Origin: Loktanella sp. Alg231-35
GTDB taxonomy: Bacteria; Pseudomonadota; Alphaproteobacteria; Rhodobacterales; Rhodobacteraceae
Assembly: GCF_900143545.1 (NCBI RefSeq)
Contig: NZ_FREV01000004.1
Span: 248,001 to 312,000 of the forward strand
Length of the DNA: 64,000 bases
Direction: 5' to 3'
Shown here piece after piece: positions 63,341-64,000 of the stretch. The position numbers and the translations under genes were made by a program. The notes under the pieces were generated by a model. The model searched no databases. It saw nothing but the letters and a program-made list of their open reading frames with translations, and had not been told where the DNA came from. The stretch's first letter is position 1, and each line of letters begins with the position of its first letter.

Positions 63341-64000
63341 GTGCGGTCTGCCTCCGCTTCTGCGGTTTGCGCAAACAGGTCGTCGTCCACAATCAAGTCG
63401 CCATCTGCCACGAACGTCTTACGCGGATCAAAGGCATCGCGAACCCCTTCGAAGATGAAAACCAGCAGCGACAACATAATCGCAAAGGTAAAGAAGGCGG
63501 TGAAGCCCAGCCACGGGGCCTGCAGGTTCTGTTTGGCCTGCAAAGTCATCTCGCCCAATGACGGGGCCGAGGACGGAAGGCCGAAACCGAGGAAATCAAG
63601 CGAAGCCAAACCGCCGATTGCACCAGTCACAAGGAACGGCAGCATGGTCAGTGTAGCGACCATTGCATTGGGCAGCATGTGGCGGAACATAATCGTGCGA
63701 TCACGCACGCCCAGCGCTTTGGCAGCACGGACGTATTCTAAGTTACGCGCGCGCAGGAACTCTGCCCTGACCACACCGACAAGGGCAGGCCAGCCGAACA
63801 GCACTGTGAGAAACACAAGAAGCCAGTAACTACGCCCCAAAATCGCAAAGACAATGATGATAACGTAAAGCGACGGCATGCCCGTCCATATCTCGATAAA
63901 ACGCTGGAAGATCAGGTCGATCCAGCCTCCAAAATACCCCTGCACGGCACCAGCAATGATCCCGATGAACGAGGCCGCAACCGTAACGGTCAGAGCAAAC
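63337..64000 (-). CDS. yejE: Peptide ABC transporter permease (partial, 5' end outside window)
   Basis: The frame is open from the stop at 63337 through base 64000 (no start inside; about 221 codons seen). It has the OppC/DppC-type permease core: helix FALTVTVAASFIGIIAGAVQ, then TGMPSLYVIIIVFAILGRSY, the EAA loop EYVRAAKALGVRDRTIMFRH and LGFGLPSSAPSLGEMTLQAK, a typical periplasmic end. The C-terminal tail is acidic (ADGDLIVDDDLFAQTAEAEA). It is the membrane partner of YejF; yejB and yejA are expected beyond the right edge. Confidence 0.93.
   Translation of the reverse strand, partial: FALTVTVAASFIGIIAGAVQGYFGGWIDLIFQRFIEIWTGMPSLYVIIIVFAILGRSYWLLVFLTVLFGWPALVGVVRAEFLRARNLEYVRAAKALGVRDRTIMFRHMLPNAMVATLTMLPFLVTGAIGGLASLDFLGFGLPSSAPSLGEMTLQAKQNLQAPWLGFTAFFTFAIMLSLLVFIFEGVRDAFDPRKTFVADGDLIVDDDLFAQTAEAEADRT

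Overview
The window reads as a chromosomal segment of an alphaproteobacterium of the Rhodobacteraceae (Roseobacter group). The evidence is the gene content: a complete taurine pathway ending in a SoeABC sulfite dehydrogenase, TauR of the MocR type, homologues of the RcGTA head-spike proteins, an ExoY-like sugar transferase, an NDUFS4-like complex I protein, YejEF, and alphaproteobacterial haem genes. Coding density is high. No transposase, integrase or CRISPR array was seen.

Layout. 1-8.0 kb is a surface-polysaccharide region: Wzy-like polymerase (cut by the window edge), Wzx-like flippase, Wzz/BY-kinase-type copolymerase, PPP-type phosphatase and ExoY-like initiating transferase. Two genes resembling the GTA head-spike base and fibre lie inside it, the fibre broken by one in-frame stop. 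8.4-17.2 kb is mixed housekeeping: tRNA-Arg, complex I accessory protein, M29 aminopeptidase, small-molecule kinase and uvrB. It also holds a two-gene unit made of an MNIO (DUF692) enzyme and a small Cys/His repeat protein, which is the best candidate here for an undescribed modification system.

17.3-34.2 kb is a taurine dissimilation island. TauABC imports taurine. Tpa moves its amino group to pyruvate, giving sulfoacetaldehyde. Xsc forms acetyl phosphate and sulfite. Pta and AckA route acetyl phosphate to acetyl-CoA or acetate. Two TauE/SafE proteins can export sulfur oxyanions. SoeABC, with an overlapping 49-residue membrane protein, oxidises sulfite. TauR lies in the middle, with direct-repeat candidate operators before tauR and xsc.

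34.2-47.6 kb is a galactoside island: an ABC importer (ATPase and IclR regulator divergent from binding protein and permeases), alpha-galactosidase, galactose dehydrogenase-like SDR, DgoK, DgoA, lactonase, beta-galactosidase and mutarotase. This is the oxidative De Ley-Doudoroff route with the galactonate dehydratase step absent from the window.

47.7-64 kb holds a CioAB-type bd oxidase, tRNA-Met with a nearby copy of its 3' end, a GlcD-type FAD dehydrogenase, hemC/hemE/hemF, an SDR, an RsmC-like methyltransferase, ClpS, a D,D-carboxypeptidase with a SPOR domain, a secreted protein with an ECF sigma/anti-sigma pair, and the start of a yej peptide ABC operon. Four intergenic sites carry related nested-palindromic repeats.
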